This document shows, piece by piece, positions 16,434-24,577 of a DNA stretch of 64,000 nucleotides; position 1 is the first letter of the stretch; every line of letters starts with the position of its first letter. The notes below the pieces were generated by a model. The model made no database searches and was not told the origin of the DNA. It saw only the letters and a program-made list of their open reading frames with translations. The DNA is from PALSA-1353 sp050014015 (GTDB taxonomy: Bacteria; Planctomycetota; Phycisphaerae; Tepidisphaerales; Tepidisphaeraceae), in contig JBEKEC010000012.1 of the NCBI GenBank assembly GCA_050014015.1, positions 21,162 through 85,161 on the forward strand, in the 5' to 3' direction. A program made the translations under genes and the position numbers.

Positions 16434-17762
16434 ATGCTCAACAGGTTGGGTCGAGGGTTGGTGGCGACGGTGACATTGGCCGGGCTGGCCGCGATGCCGG
16501 CCATGGCAAGGGCGGATGCGACGACGCAGCCGGGAAATGCCTCGGTGTCGCCCGGCATGCGGCCCGGGCCGGCGTTCGTCATCCAACGCCTGAAAAACGC
16601 CGTCAGCCAGTTGAATCTCAGCGATGACGAGAAAACCAAGGTCGACGGCTTCTTCGATAGCGCCAACCAGCAAGGTCTGGATCTGTCTCAAACTCTGGCC
16701 AACGCGCAACCGTCGGAACGGTATCAAAAGCTGACCGCGTTCGCCCAGCAGCTTCACCAGCAAATCGCGCAGGTGTTGAGCGGCGAACAGATGAAGACGT
16801 TGGATAAAAAGCTGGGACCGGGACTCGGGCAGCGCGCCGGGGGCGGCAATGGAGTTGAGGGCGCTGGGGGCGCCGCCACCCGCAATAGCGCCGGGGGCGG
16901 AATCATCGAAGCCTTCCAGCAAGCGATGGCCAAGCTCGATCTCTCGGACGACCAAAAGAAGCAGATGGCTGATTTGCTTGAATCGACCCGGCAGAAGATG
17001 GCCGACCTACGTCAAAAGGCCCAGGCGGGCGAGAACGTGCAATCGGACATGCAACAGGTCCGGCAGGACATGCGGGCCAAGCTGCAAACAATCCTCACCC
17101 CGGATCAAATGCAAACATTTATGCAGTCGATGCAACAAGTCCGCCAACAGCGCGGACAATCCAGCCGCGCCGCTCCGGAGCAGGGCGCCGCCAAGCCGGG
17201 GACGGAATCCGACCCATCACCTCCCGCCGATCTGCAAACATCCGGCCCGGACGTGGGATCGCCCGTGCCGGACGTGCGGATGATCGAATTAAACGGCCAT
17301 GCGTTCACGCCCTCGAAATATAGGGGTCACGTCCTGGTCCTGGAGTTCGGCTCGATGTCCTGCCCGGTTTTTCGGCAACATGCGCAGGAGATGGAAACGC
17401 TGAAAACGGCCGAAGGGCCGCGGGCGTTCTTCATGATCGTTTACACGCGCGAAGCGTTTCCGGCCGGAGACAAGGACGTGCAGCGAAACAAGGATGAAGG
17501 CATCTCCGTGCCCCAGGCCACAACGCTCGACGAACGAAAGGCCGAGGCCCAGGAAGCGCAGCGCGAACTGAGGATCACGATTCCCATGGCCGTCGATTCG
17601 ATGGACGACGCGGTCGCCAATGCTTACGGAACGTTTCCCAACGGAGCCATTGTGATCGGCAAGGACGGAACCATCGCCGCCCGCCAACAATGGACCAACC
17701 CCGACACCCTCCGGGAAGCGATCGACCAGGCGTATGCGGCGCCGATCGGCGAAAGTCATTGA
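16434..17762 (+). CDS. Periplasmic Spy/LTXXQ-like repeat protein fused to a deiodinase-type thioredoxin-fold domain
   Basis: 442 residues, with AAGGA 6 bases before the ATG. Residues 1-28 are a signal peptide (ends A-R-A). Two homologous Spy/CpxP-like helical segments follow (about 48-130 and 155-235), each with L-[ND]-L-S-D-D-[EQ]-K and a Glu/Gln-rich helix, separated by a Gly-rich linker. The C-terminal ~165 residues form a thioredoxin-like domain with F-G-S-M-S-C-P-V-F (C310), which aligns with the iodothyronine deiodinase active site, where the Cys position is selenocysteine. The further R-E-A-F-P-A, ...L-D-E-R, and N-A-Y-G-T-F-P-N-G segments also fit that family. The likely role is periplasmic stress binding plus a redox function; the substrate is unknown. 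Confidence 0.8.
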   Translation: MLNRLGRGLVATVTLAGLAAMPAMARADATTQPGNASVSPGMRPGPAFVIQRLKNAVSQLNLSDDEKTKVDGFFDSANQQGLDLSQTLANAQPSERYQKLTAFAQQLHQQIAQVLSGEQMKTLDKKLGPGLGQRAGGGNGVEGAGGAATRNSAGGGIIEAFQQAMAKLDLSDDQKKQMADLLESTRQKMADLRQKAQAGENVQSDMQQVRQDMRAKLQTILTPDQMQTFMQSMQQVRQQRGQSSRAAPEQGAAKPGTESDPSPPADLQTSGPDVGSPVPDVRMIELNGHAFTPSKYRGHVLVLEFGSMSCPVFRQHAQEMETLKTAEGPRAFFMIVYTREAFPAGDKDVQRNKDEGISVPQATTLDERKAEAQEAQRELRITIPMAVDSMDDAVANAYGTFPNGAIVIGKDGTIAARQQWTNPDTLREAIDQAYAAPIGESH

Positions 17763-17797
17763 GCAGAAAAGGGGCCATCCCCTTCATTCATTTCGGT

Positions 17798-17902
17798 GGT
17801 AACAAAACCCGCGTTTTCGACGCCATGGCGCGGGCTTTCGTTACCGTTACCGGAAGGACCCACTTGAAAAAGCATCGGTCGGGCATTTTGTCGCTATTTG
17901 AA
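17798..17902. repeat. 105-base structured repeat, copy A
   Basis: A hairpin at 17798-17845 has outer arms GGTAAC/GTTACC and inner arms CCCGCG/CGCGGG around a loop containing GTTTTCGACGCC. It is followed by a conserved tail (GGACCCACTTG ... AAAAGCATCGGTCG ... TTTTGTCGCT). Copy B at 18060-18164 has the same length and tail but different, self-complementary arms; a diverged copy C is at 50261-50361. The gene-free stretch 17763-18491 consists largely of this and the neighbouring repeats; no reading frame in it looks coding. Confidence 0.8.
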
Positions 17903-17913
17903 AGGAGATTGAA

Positions 17914-17992
17914 CCACGGATTTCACGGATACCGCGGATAAGAAATGGATGAGTTCATTCCTCCCATCCGCGTCAATCCGCGTAATCCGCGG
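17914..17992. repeat. Imperfect inverted repeat of CGGATTNCNCGGAT type
   Basis: The left arm 17914-17939 and right arm 17966-17992 are each built from CGCGGAT/CGGATT units and are complementary at most positions, giving a long imperfect hairpin between repeat copies A and B. Confidence 0.7.
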
Positions 17993-18059
17993 CGAGTCTG
18001 AATTTTTCCGGTTAATGGTCATCCTAAAACCACGGTTGCAGGATCGGCGTTGGGGCGAC

Positions 18060-18164
18060 GGTGACAAAACCCCCGTTTTCGATGGCGCCGCAGGGGGTTT
18101 TGTCAACGTCTACGGGGGGACCCACTTGGAAAAGCATCGGTCGGCCATTTTGTCGCTGTTCGAG
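18060..18164. repeat. 105-base structured repeat, copy B
   Basis: Same length and layout as copy A. The stem is a perfect 12 bp (GACAAAACCCCC at 18063-18074 with its complement at 18093-18104) around an 18-base loop that keeps GTTTTCGATGGCGCC. The tail again reads GGACCCACTTG, AAAAGCATCGGTCG and TTTTGTCGCT. The arm sequences differ from copy A on both sides, which preserves pairing. Confidence 0.85.
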
Positions 18165-18213
18165 TTGGGCGCATTCGGGCCTGGATAACGGTTGCATCGA
18201 GAACAAAAAATGT

Positions 18214-18254
18214 GGCTCCCTCTATATCTATAGCGGGGAGGTGAAGGTTTTGGG
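18214..18254 (+). repeat. Dispersed 41-base repeat, copy 1
   Basis: Matches 50576-50616 at about 35 of 41 positions (core CCCTCTATATCT and TAGCGGG.AGGTGAA.GTTTTGG). Both copies lie shortly downstream of a copy of the structured repeat. The reading frame opened by the internal GTG is not conserved, so it is not evidently coding. Confidence 0.75.
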
Positions 18255-18491
18255 CGTGGTGTGCGAGGAAAAGCCGTGATTTGTTTAGTTTTAAACAGTT
18301 CTGAGATGAGGGCAGGCCCCTCGCGGTCGGGTGACAGGATCCGGCTGCAAACCAGCTCGGTGCAGAAAACAGGCCATATCCAATATACCGGATGCGGCAT
18401 CATTGGACTTGGCCCGTTTCTTATCTGTAATTTACGCTCAACCCTTGCGGCCGACCGCCCGAACGCCGTAAATCATGGATGTCCCCTTTAT

Positions 18492-19685
18492 TCATTGGCG
18501 GAGGCGGGTATCGCTGTTGCCGATGCCGCGGAGGGCCAGGTTCAGGGCGTCGACGTTGCTGGCCAGGCGCTTGGCCTCGGCGACGTCGATGACCTGCTTC
18601 TGGAACAACTCGGTGAGGTGCTGATCGAAACTCTGGCATCCGCCTTCCTTGTTGCCGACGGTGCCTTTGAGCTTGTCGTATTCGCCGTCGAGAATGTATT
18701 TGCGCACGAGGGGCGAGGACTGCATAAGCTCGATCACGGGGACGCGGCCCTTGCCGTCGCGGCGTTTGGCCAGACGCATGCAGCAGACGGCGATGAGGTT
18801 GAGGCCAAGCTGGGTTTGCTGAAGCTCCTTCTGATTGGTATCGAAAAGGGAAACCATGCGTTCGATGGTCATCGACGCATTGGTGGCGTGAACGGTGGTG
18901 AAGACGAGGTGGCCGGTGTCGGCGGCGCGCAGGGCGGTGGAGAGGGAGAACGTGTCGCGCATCTCGCCGATGAGGATGGTGTCGGGGTCCTGGCGCATCA
19001 TGGATCGGAGGGCATATTCATAGCTCTCGCTGTCGGTGCCGACTTCGACCTGGCTGACGAGGCTCTTGGCGTTTTCGTGCTGATATTCGATGGGGTCCTC
19101 GACGGTGATGATGCGTTCGCAGCGGGTGCGGTTGATTTTGCCGATGATCGCGGCAAGGGTGGTCGATTTTCCGCAGCCGGTGGTGCCGGAAACGATCACG
19201 ATGCCGCGATGATGGTTGGCGAGGCCTTCGACCAGCGGGGGAAGATTCAACTCGTCGAAATTCGGGATTTTGGTGACGATCCGGCGCATGACGATGGCGA
19301 ATTTTTCGCGGCTGTGGAAGACGCTGGTGCGGAAGCGCGCGACGTTGGGCATGCTGTAAGCGACGTCCACGGCGCCTTTGTGGTCGAGGATGTGGCGGCG
19401 ATTTTCCGGCTCGGCCTGGGCGGAGATGATCTGGTCGACGTATTCCTTCATGGCCTGGGCGTTCGGAGGGGGACAATCCAAAAAACGGGCGCGCCCGTCG
19501 ACGCGGATCATCGGCGTGCTGGCCTCCTGGAGGTGAAGGTCGGAACCGCCGATCTTCACGCAGGTTTTAAGAAAATCGTGGAGCGAGAGCTTGCGCTGCT
19601 CGACGTGAATGGCCGGCTGCGGCACGTCGGGATCGATATCGGCATTCTCGACGACTTGCTCGGCTTGGGAGCTTTGGGCGGACAT
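18492..19685 (-). CDS. pilT: Type IV pilus retraction ATPase (PilT/PilU family)
   Basis: 397 residues from the ATG at 19685 (GAAGGA 9 bases upstream; an in-frame extension to 19775 is unlikely). After a ~30-residue variable N-terminus come the PilT N-domain (I-G-G-S-D-L-H-L), Walker A G-T-T-G-C-G-K-S (167-174), the Asp box I-T-V-E-D-P-I-E, Walker B I-L-I-G-E-M-R-D and the His box T-G-H-L-V-F-T-T-V-H-A-T. PilT hexamers depolymerise type IV pili for twitching or DNA uptake. It is monocistronic here; the gene stands back to back with purQ. No other pilus genes are in the window. Confidence 0.93.
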   Translation of the reverse strand: MSAQSSQAEQVVENADIDPDVPQPAIHVEQRKLSLHDFLKTCVKIGGSDLHLQEASTPMIRVDGRARFLDCPPPNAQAMKEYVDQIISAQAEPENRRHILDHKGAVDVAYSMPNVARFRTSVFHSREKFAIVMRRIVTKIPNFDELNLPPLVEGLANHHRGIVIVSGTTGCGKSTTLAAIIGKINRTRCERIITVEDPIEYQHENAKSLVSQVEVGTDSESYEYALRSMMRQDPDTILIGEMRDTFSLSTALRAADTGHLVFTTVHATNASMTIERMVSLFDTNQKELQQTQLGLNLIAVCCMRLAKRRDGKGRVPVIELMQSSPLVRKYILDGEYDKLKGTVGNKEGGCQSFDQHLTELFQKQVIDVAEAKRLASNVDALNLALRGIGNSDTRLRQ

Positions 19686-19802
19686 AAATCGGGTTCCTTC
19701 TCGTGAAACAAATTGGGCAGGCGTTACGTTTTTTTGTCTCCGGCGAATTTTATTCCGGCGGGGCTGATTAGGCAATGAAATTTGTTAGACTGTCAAGCCA
19801 TC

Positions 19803-20597
19803 GTGAGCAAACCGAAAACCCTGATTCTGCGTGCGGCGGGAACGAATTGCGATGGCGAGACGGCGTATGCGTTCGAGCGGGCTGGGGCAACGGCGCAATC
19901 GCTGCACGTCAATCGAATCCTGGAATCGCCGGCGGTGCTGGAGGAGTTTCAGATCCTGGCGCTGCCGGGGGGTTTCAGCTATGGCGACGACATCGCGGCG
20001 GGGAAAATCCTGGCCAACCAGATCGTCCATCACCTTGGCGAGGCGGTTCGGAGTTTCATCGACGCGGGCAAGCCGGTGATCGGCATCTGCAACGGATTTC
20101 AGGTGTTGGTCAAGACCGACCTGCTTCCCGGCCCCCTGGCCGGGCGAAGGGGGCAAACCGCGACGCTGACCAACAACGATTGCGGCCGATACCTGGACCG
20201 CTGGATTCACTTGCTGCCCAAAGGCGGCAAATGCGTCTGGACCAAGGGCCTGGGCCGGATCGATCTGCCCATCGCGCACGGCGAGGGAAAATTCATTCCG
20301 GTGGATGAAGCGGTTCGCAAGGCGATGTGGGACCAGGATCAAGTCGCATTGGTCTATGTCGGGGAGAATCCCAACGGCTCGGTGGACGACATCGCGGGAG
20401 TTTGCGATTCGACCGGTTTGGTGTTCGGCCTGATGCCGCACCCCGAACGGCACGTCGATCCAACGCAGCATTATGCCTGGACAACGCGGTGGAAGGCTTC
20501 GCCTCCACTTCGGCCGCTGCCGGACGAGGGAGACGGATTGCAAATCTTCAGGAACGCGGTGATGCACGTCGCCGATGCCGTGGGCGCGGGGGTGTGA
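19803..20597 (+). CDS. purQ: Phosphoribosylformylglycinamidine synthase, glutamine amidotransferase subunit
   Basis: 264 residues from GTG 19803 (V-S-K-P-K-T-L), with no Shine-Dalgarno; an in-frame TTG 21 bases upstream is less likely. PurQ supplies ammonia to PurL for FGAM synthesis. The class-I amidotransferase triad is visible: C96 in G-I-C-N-G-F-Q, and H-P-E-R-H near residue 220. The A-L-P-G-G-F-S-Y-G-D-D signature is intact. The C-terminus (W-K-A-S-P-P-L-R) encodes a copy of the 20-base micro-hairpin at 20489-20508, so a small repeat has been absorbed into the reading frame. Confidence 0.95.
   Translation: MSKPKTLILRAAGTNCDGETAYAFERAGATAQSLHVNRILESPAVLEEFQILALPGGFSYGDDIAAGKILANQIVHHLGEAVRSFIDAGKPVIGICNGFQVLVKTDLLPGPLAGRRGQTATLTNNDCGRYLDRWIHLLPKGGKCVWTKGLGRIDLPIAHGEGKFIPVDEAVRKAMWDQDQVALVYVGENPNGSVDDIAGVCDSTGLVFGLMPHPERHVDPTQHYAWTTRWKASPPLRPLPDEGDGLQIFRNAVMHVADAVGAGV
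20489..20508. repeat. 20-base micro-hairpin, copy in purQ
   Basis: GTGGAAGGCTTCGCCTCCAC, identical to 57721-57740 and of the same architecture as 52651-52670 and 62918-62937. It folds as GTGG-AGGC / GCCT-CCAC with one bulge and a TTC loop, in frame within the purQ C-terminus. Confidence 0.75.
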
Positions 20598-20728
20598 AGA
20601 TTGGCATCCATGATCTTCACGACAAGCGCGGAGAGCGCGTCCAACATGATTCCATCTTAGCCTGGCCTGGCAGCTTCGTCGCCGTGGTGTCAGCTGGATG
20701 TCCCCCGTAACCAGGGCAATCGCCAGTT

Positions 20729-20956
20729 TCAGATTCGCGTCTTAATACCCATGGCGCGTGCCGCGCACCATCCCTTCTTCCCTTCGAAGATCTGGAATAC
20801 CCCGCCGGCCAAAAGGATCAGGGCGATCGCGCCGAGCCATGATAAAATTCCAAATCTAAAATATGCGACAGCCGCTAGAATCAGGGCCGCCGCGCAACAT
20901 ACCAGCCCGCTGATAATCCTGGCCCTTCGGCCTCTGGCGTCGATGTTGCACTGCAC
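20729..20956 (-). CDS. Small inner-membrane protein, DUF2892/YgaP-like
   Basis: 75 residues. The N-terminal C-N-I-D-A-R-G-R-R-A-R motif, two hydrophobic helices (about 14-34 and 38-56) and the C-terminal G-W-C-A-A-R-A-M-G-I-K-T-R-I are characteristic of the DUF2892 family of small membrane proteins, often found alone or fused to rhodanese domains. Function is not established; the conserved Cys residues suggest a thiol or metal role. It is a single-gene unit between purQ and the island at 21 kb. Confidence 0.8.
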   Translation of the reverse strand: MQCNIDARGRRARIISGLVCCAAALILAAVAYFRFGILSWLGAIALILLAGGVFQIFEGKKGWCAARAMGIKTRI

Positions 20957-20995
20957 GTGAAAAGTATAACGCTATTTCGTTTCTACGTGTTCAAT

Positions 20996-21028
20996 GGGCG
21001 TCGGCCGCATTCGCGACACCTGTTCACG
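20996..21028 (+). repeat. 33-bp direct repeat, left copy (ancestral 3' end of ndh)
   Basis: An exact 33-base match to 23138-23170, which is the 3' coding end of ndh. Read on the minus strand, this copy continues in the ndh frame as R-E-Q-V-S-R-M-R-P-T-P then I-E-H-V-E-T-K and a stop, that is, a plausible original C-terminus. The 2.1 kb between the copies is therefore an insertion. The rest of 20957-21239 has no other feature. Confidence 0.85.
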
Positions 21029-21239
21029 ACCGCGGACTCAATCGGGAGCGCCCCGCCGAGGACGACTGCGGGAGGCTCGATACCTCTCCCGAGCGGCTTC
21101 AGAGCCTGAGTCGGTGGGAACAGATGTTCATCACTTTCAGGTTTCGTCAAAAAGACATCTCTTTTGCGGCGGCTTGCCGAGGCCGCTTTCAAGGTTATTA
21201 TCGACATGCGTCGGTGCGGCAAATCAAAATGAACCGCAG

Positions 21240-22670
21240 ATGGCCGAGAATTGGAACAATCTTGATCGTCTTGGAGGTGCCATGCATGACGCCCTTTGCT
21301 CGATATTGCGCGATCTGACCGGTGAAGTCGCGCCCTTCCCAAAGAACCTCGATACCAGGACAAATGGGCTGCTTAGAGGTTCAGGTCTCGGGTACAGCCA
21401 GTTCAACGAACTCCTCCTTCTGCTTGGGTACGACCGCGTTACGCGAAGTTTTTTTCAATTCCTCCTTGACGGAGGTACGGAGTACAGGAGCGGAGCGGCC
21501 TTTAAATCTTTGAAAAGTGTCCGGACCGGCGTTGATCGTTTCCGAGAGCTAGCCATTCTCAACTTCGGCAATGTCAAGTTCGGATTCAAATACCTTTCAG
21601 ATCCGACGAGGGATCTTACCGATGAACTCGCCCGGGCTGGTCCTATTGAACCAGCTGACTTTAGTAAGCGACATCAGCCTCTGCTCCCGGTTGATCCGAT
21701 TCCGGGAGACAAGACTTACTTTCTTGGCTACCTGATCAAACGACAACTCGACGAGCGCCTGCTGCAGAACCCAAATGACAGCGCCATCAAGCAGCAGCTT
21801 CAAGAACGCCGGAGAATTGTTGAAAAGGGCAAGCGGAATCAGGGGGCCTACTTGGCTTCAGACCACATGGATGTCTATGTGGCCACATCCATGCGGGAAA
21901 GCCACGAATACCAGATGGTTAATCAAGTCGTCGACGAGATATTCAACCATCCCAAACTCAAGAAACTGAATCTGCGATGGTTTGACCCGACCCAAGCATT
22001 TTGTGAAGAGCGCATAGATAAAGGATTGGTGGAAGGCTTGATGCTCAAACGGGCGGCGTGCACTTTGTATCTTGCGCAGGAGAGCGACACCCTTGGCAAG
22101 GACTCAGAATTGGCGAGTACCCTTGCACAAGGCAAGCCGGTAATCGCGTACATCCCTTCGGTAACCCCAAAGGAGCAGGACAAATATGTCAACGACTTGT
22201 TGAAAATGGTTGCTCGTGGATCACCGAATACAGACGAAAAATCTCTGGTCCTGCAACAGCTTCGAGTCTTCCAGCCCGATGCCGCGTGGAAGGATAAGCA
22301 AGTTATCGGCTGGGTGGTAAACCGTGCGAAAATGAATTTGGCTGATGCGAAACGAAGGCTTGGTGACTGCATCGGGAACCACTACGACAGTCGCGCAAAA
22401 ACATTGAAGGAATCCCATCCGCTCGGCATTCAAATACACCTTCAGACTGGCGTCGCCAATGGCGTTCTGGTGGCCCGAACGACATCGCAGTGCGCGAATC
22501 TTATTCTTCGAATCCTGACCAGGACCCTGAAATTCAGAATCTGCGAGGAGATTATCGACGAAAACCGATATTTGCTTTTGCGAGAGCAGTCCACGGATTC
22601 GGTGTTCCGCGTTGTGACAGGAGACCGTTTTCTAACCAATGCCTTCTGGAACTTCTACACCGCCAAGTAA
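21240..22670 (+). CDS. Unknown protein with nucleoside deoxyribosyltransferase/TIR-like domain (candidate defence effector)
   Basis: 476 residues from ATG 21240; ATG 21282, preceded by GGAGG, is an equally plausible start. Residues 208-307 look like a Rossmann-type nucleoside 2-deoxyribosyltransferase/TIR-related fold: strand D-V-Y-V-A-T-S-M-R (211-219), an acidic segment E-E-R-I-D-K-G-L-V-E (256-265), and D-S-E-L-A-S-T-L-A-Q-G-K-P-V-I-A-Y (288-304), where E290 sits at the usual catalytic Glu position. N-terminal (1-200) and C-terminal (390-476, H-P-L-G-I-Q-I ... G-V-A-N-G-V-L) domains are unrecognised. NAD or nucleotide-cleaving domains of this type are common in anti-phage systems. It is the only gene in the repeat-bounded island, and its GC content is lower than its neighbours. 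Confidence 0.7.
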   Translation: MAENWNNLDRLGGAMHDALCSILRDLTGEVAPFPKNLDTRTNGLLRGSGLGYSQFNELLLLLGYDRVTRSFFQFLLDGGTEYRSGAAFKSLKSVRTGVDRFRELAILNFGNVKFGFKYLSDPTRDLTDELARAGPIEPADFSKRHQPLLPVDPIPGDKTYFLGYLIKRQLDERLLQNPNDSAIKQQLQERRRIVEKGKRNQGAYLASDHMDVYVATSMRESHEYQMVNQVVDEIFNHPKLKKLNLRWFDPTQAFCEERIDKGLVEGLMLKRAACTLYLAQESDTLGKDSELASTLAQGKPVIAYIPSVTPKEQDKYVNDLLKMVARGSPNTDEKSLVLQQLRVFQPDAAWKDKQVIGWVVNRAKMNLADAKRRLGDCIGNHYDSRAKTLKESHPLGIQIHLQTGVANGVLVARTTSQCANLILRILTRTLKFRICEEIIDENRYLLLREQSTDSVFRVVTGDRFLTNAFWNFYTAK

Positions 22671-22747
22671 GTCGCGACACAATTCGGTCGCCGAATTCGA
22701 CCAATACGGTTACAGTGGTCTCGTCGTTCGATAAGAGCATGCAAATG

Positions 22748-22842
22748 CCCCAAGGAAGCGAGACAAACGAACGCCTTGCAATCGCCAATGAGTTAGTTAT
22801 CATGATAACCAATGGCCCAAGGAAGCACGACAAACGAACGCC
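22748..22842. repeat. 27-base tandem-like direct repeats around a palindrome
   Basis: Two 27-base copies (22749-22775 and 22816-22842; 25 of 27 identical, each ending GACAAACGAACGCC) flank the perfect palindrome GTTATCATGATAAC at 22796-22809. They lie just downstream of the island gene, in a 449-base gene-free stretch (22671-23119) with no other supported feature. Confidence 0.7.
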
Positions 22843-23119
22843 CAAGTCCTTATCTCCCAAAATCGTTGCCAGCGTCTATGCGGCCTGTGCCACCCTCCTC
22901 CCTCGCTAGCCGTGGCGCTGCCGGCCCGTATAGCTTGAGCGCAATTTCGCCTACTACCCTGCCTCGGCCTCAAAAGGCGTCAAAGTCAAAGTCTTAACTC
23001 CTTGAGCAATCGGATCACAGCTGCAGTGCATATCAGAATTGCAGCTTTTGTTGGCGACCGCTAAGCCTAACGCGCCTGCAGTTTCAATCGCAGTCTTGCG
23101 ACGTTTTTTTATTCCGATT

Positions 23120-24427
23120 TCACGGCCGTGGGTTCCCGGGCGTCGGCCGCATTCGCGACACCTGTTCACGGCCCAGGTCCACTTTGCTGATGTCGGGACG
23201 AAAAAACAGGGCGATCGTCCAATCGGCGACGATGCGAATCCGCTGCGGCCAGCGCGGCATCACCGTCAGGTAATAAGTCCGGCGAAGCCACCAGGCGAAA
23301 AAGCCGCGAATGCGCAGGCCGAAGAGCGTGCCCAGTCCCTTGTAATGGCCGAGGGCGGCCATCAGGCCGAGCATCTTGAATTCAAATGGAGCCGGGGATT
23401 TGCCGTCGAGGACGGCGTGGAGATTGTCGGCCAGGGTCCTGGCTTGGCGCATGGCGAATTGGGCGAGCTTGGGATAGGGATTGCCGTGGGGATCGGGGAT
23501 GGAGGCGCAGTCGCCGATGGCCCAGATTTCCGGGCGATCTTTGCAGCGCATGGTGCTCTCGACGATGAGATGGCCGTGACGATCCTTGGGCAGGGGCAAC
23601 TCGGCCACGACCGGGGCGGGGAGAATGCCGGCGGAAAGGACGATGGTTTCAGCCTCGATCACCTGGTCCTTGAGATGCACTCGGCCGCGTTCGATGGATT
23701 GGACAGGGGTATCGGTCAGAATTTGCACGCCCGATCGGCGGAGGAGAATTCTGACGGCGTAATCGGCCAGGGATGGCGGGACTTCGGGCATGATGCGCTG
23801 GCCGGCCTGGATCAGGAATAGCCGCATCTCATCGCGGCGGACTCGGGGGTAGTAGCGGACGATCTCATCCATGAAGGCCGTAAGCTCGCCGAAAACCTCC
23901 GAGCCGACGAATCCACCGCCGATGACAGCCATCGTGAGCAGTCTCCGGCGAACGGCGGGATCGGTCTCGACATCCGCGCGCTCCAGGCATTCGATGAGAT
24001 GATTTCGCAGGACGATGACATCGGCCAACGTTTTGAACGGCAGCGCCAGGTCCGAGCCAGGGATTTGCCGGGTGTTGGTGATGGCGCCCATCGCCAGAAC
24101 GAGCTGATCGTAGGGGACCTGATGTGCCGCGCCTTCCTCGCCCCAGGCGGCAAAGACGATGCGCCCGTCCAAGTCAATTCGCTGGACAATCCCCTCGATG
24201 AAACGGGTCCGGCGCAGGAACGCGCGAATGGAAACGGAGCAATGGCGGAGTTCCAGGGTCCCCGAGCAGGCCTCGAACATCAGCGGAGTCATCAGAAGAA
24301 AATTGTCCCGGCTGATGAGGGTGATCTGAACGTCGGATCGCTTCTTGCAGAGACGTTCCAGCCGGCGCGCAGCCAGAACGCCCGCGAAGCCGCCGCCGAG
24401 GATGACAATGCGCGTGGGATCGGCCAT
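23120..24427 (-). CDS. ndh: Type II NADH dehydrogenase (NDH-2), 3' end altered by insertion
   Basis: 435 residues. FAD-binding G-G-G-F-A-G (about 11-16), NADH-binding V-I-G-G-G-F-V-G-S-E (about 167-176) and W-A-I-G-D-C-A near 310 place it in the non-proton-pumping NDH-2 family, which passes electrons from NADH to quinone. The C-terminal helix needed for membrane association (G-F-F-A-W-W-L-R-R-T-Y-Y-L) is present. The last codons R-E-Q-V-S-R-M-R-P-T-P are the 33-bp repeat; after them the frame runs into island sequence (G-N-P-R-P, stop), whereas the other repeat copy keeps a different natural-looking ending. Complex I subunits (nuoDEF) are also encoded in this window. Confidence 0.9.
   Translation of the reverse strand: MADPTRIVILGGGFAGVLAARRLERLCKKRSDVQITLISRDNFLLMTPLMFEACSGTLELRHCSVSIRAFLRRTRFIEGIVQRIDLDGRIVFAAWGEEGAAHQVPYDQLVLAMGAITNTRQIPGSDLALPFKTLADVIVLRNHLIECLERADVETDPAVRRRLLTMAVIGGGFVGSEVFGELTAFMDEIVRYYPRVRRDEMRLFLIQAGQRIMPEVPPSLADYAVRILLRRSGVQILTDTPVQSIERGRVHLKDQVIEAETIVLSAGILPAPVVAELPLPKDRHGHLIVESTMRCKDRPEIWAIGDCASIPDPHGNPYPKLAQFAMRQARTLADNLHAVLDGKSPAPFEFKMLGLMAALGHYKGLGTLFGLRIRGFFAWWLRRTYYLTVMPRWPQRIRIVADWTIALFFRPDISKVDLGREQVSRMRPTPGNPRP
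23138..23170 (+). repeat. 33-bp direct repeat, right copy (inside ndh)
   Basis: Identical to 20996-21028, same orientation. It occupies the last codons of ndh and marks the right boundary of the inserted 2.1-kb island. Confidence 0.85.
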
Positions 24428-24577
24428 GGTCGATGCCTGATGCGGCGATTGTAGCCACGGCGTTTTGGGGGGTAAGCGGGTAATCTGGTTTTGTATTTCA
24501 AAGGAGATGCACGCCTCCGATGCGGTCGGGGCGGAGGTGTGAAGATTCGATGTTGGCCATGGCGGTTTGGTGCCCTT

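Noticed and set aside
22490..22909. 139-codon frame over the end of the island gene and following repeats
   Set aside because: Mostly another frame of the island gene, then direct repeats; no ribosome site or motif.
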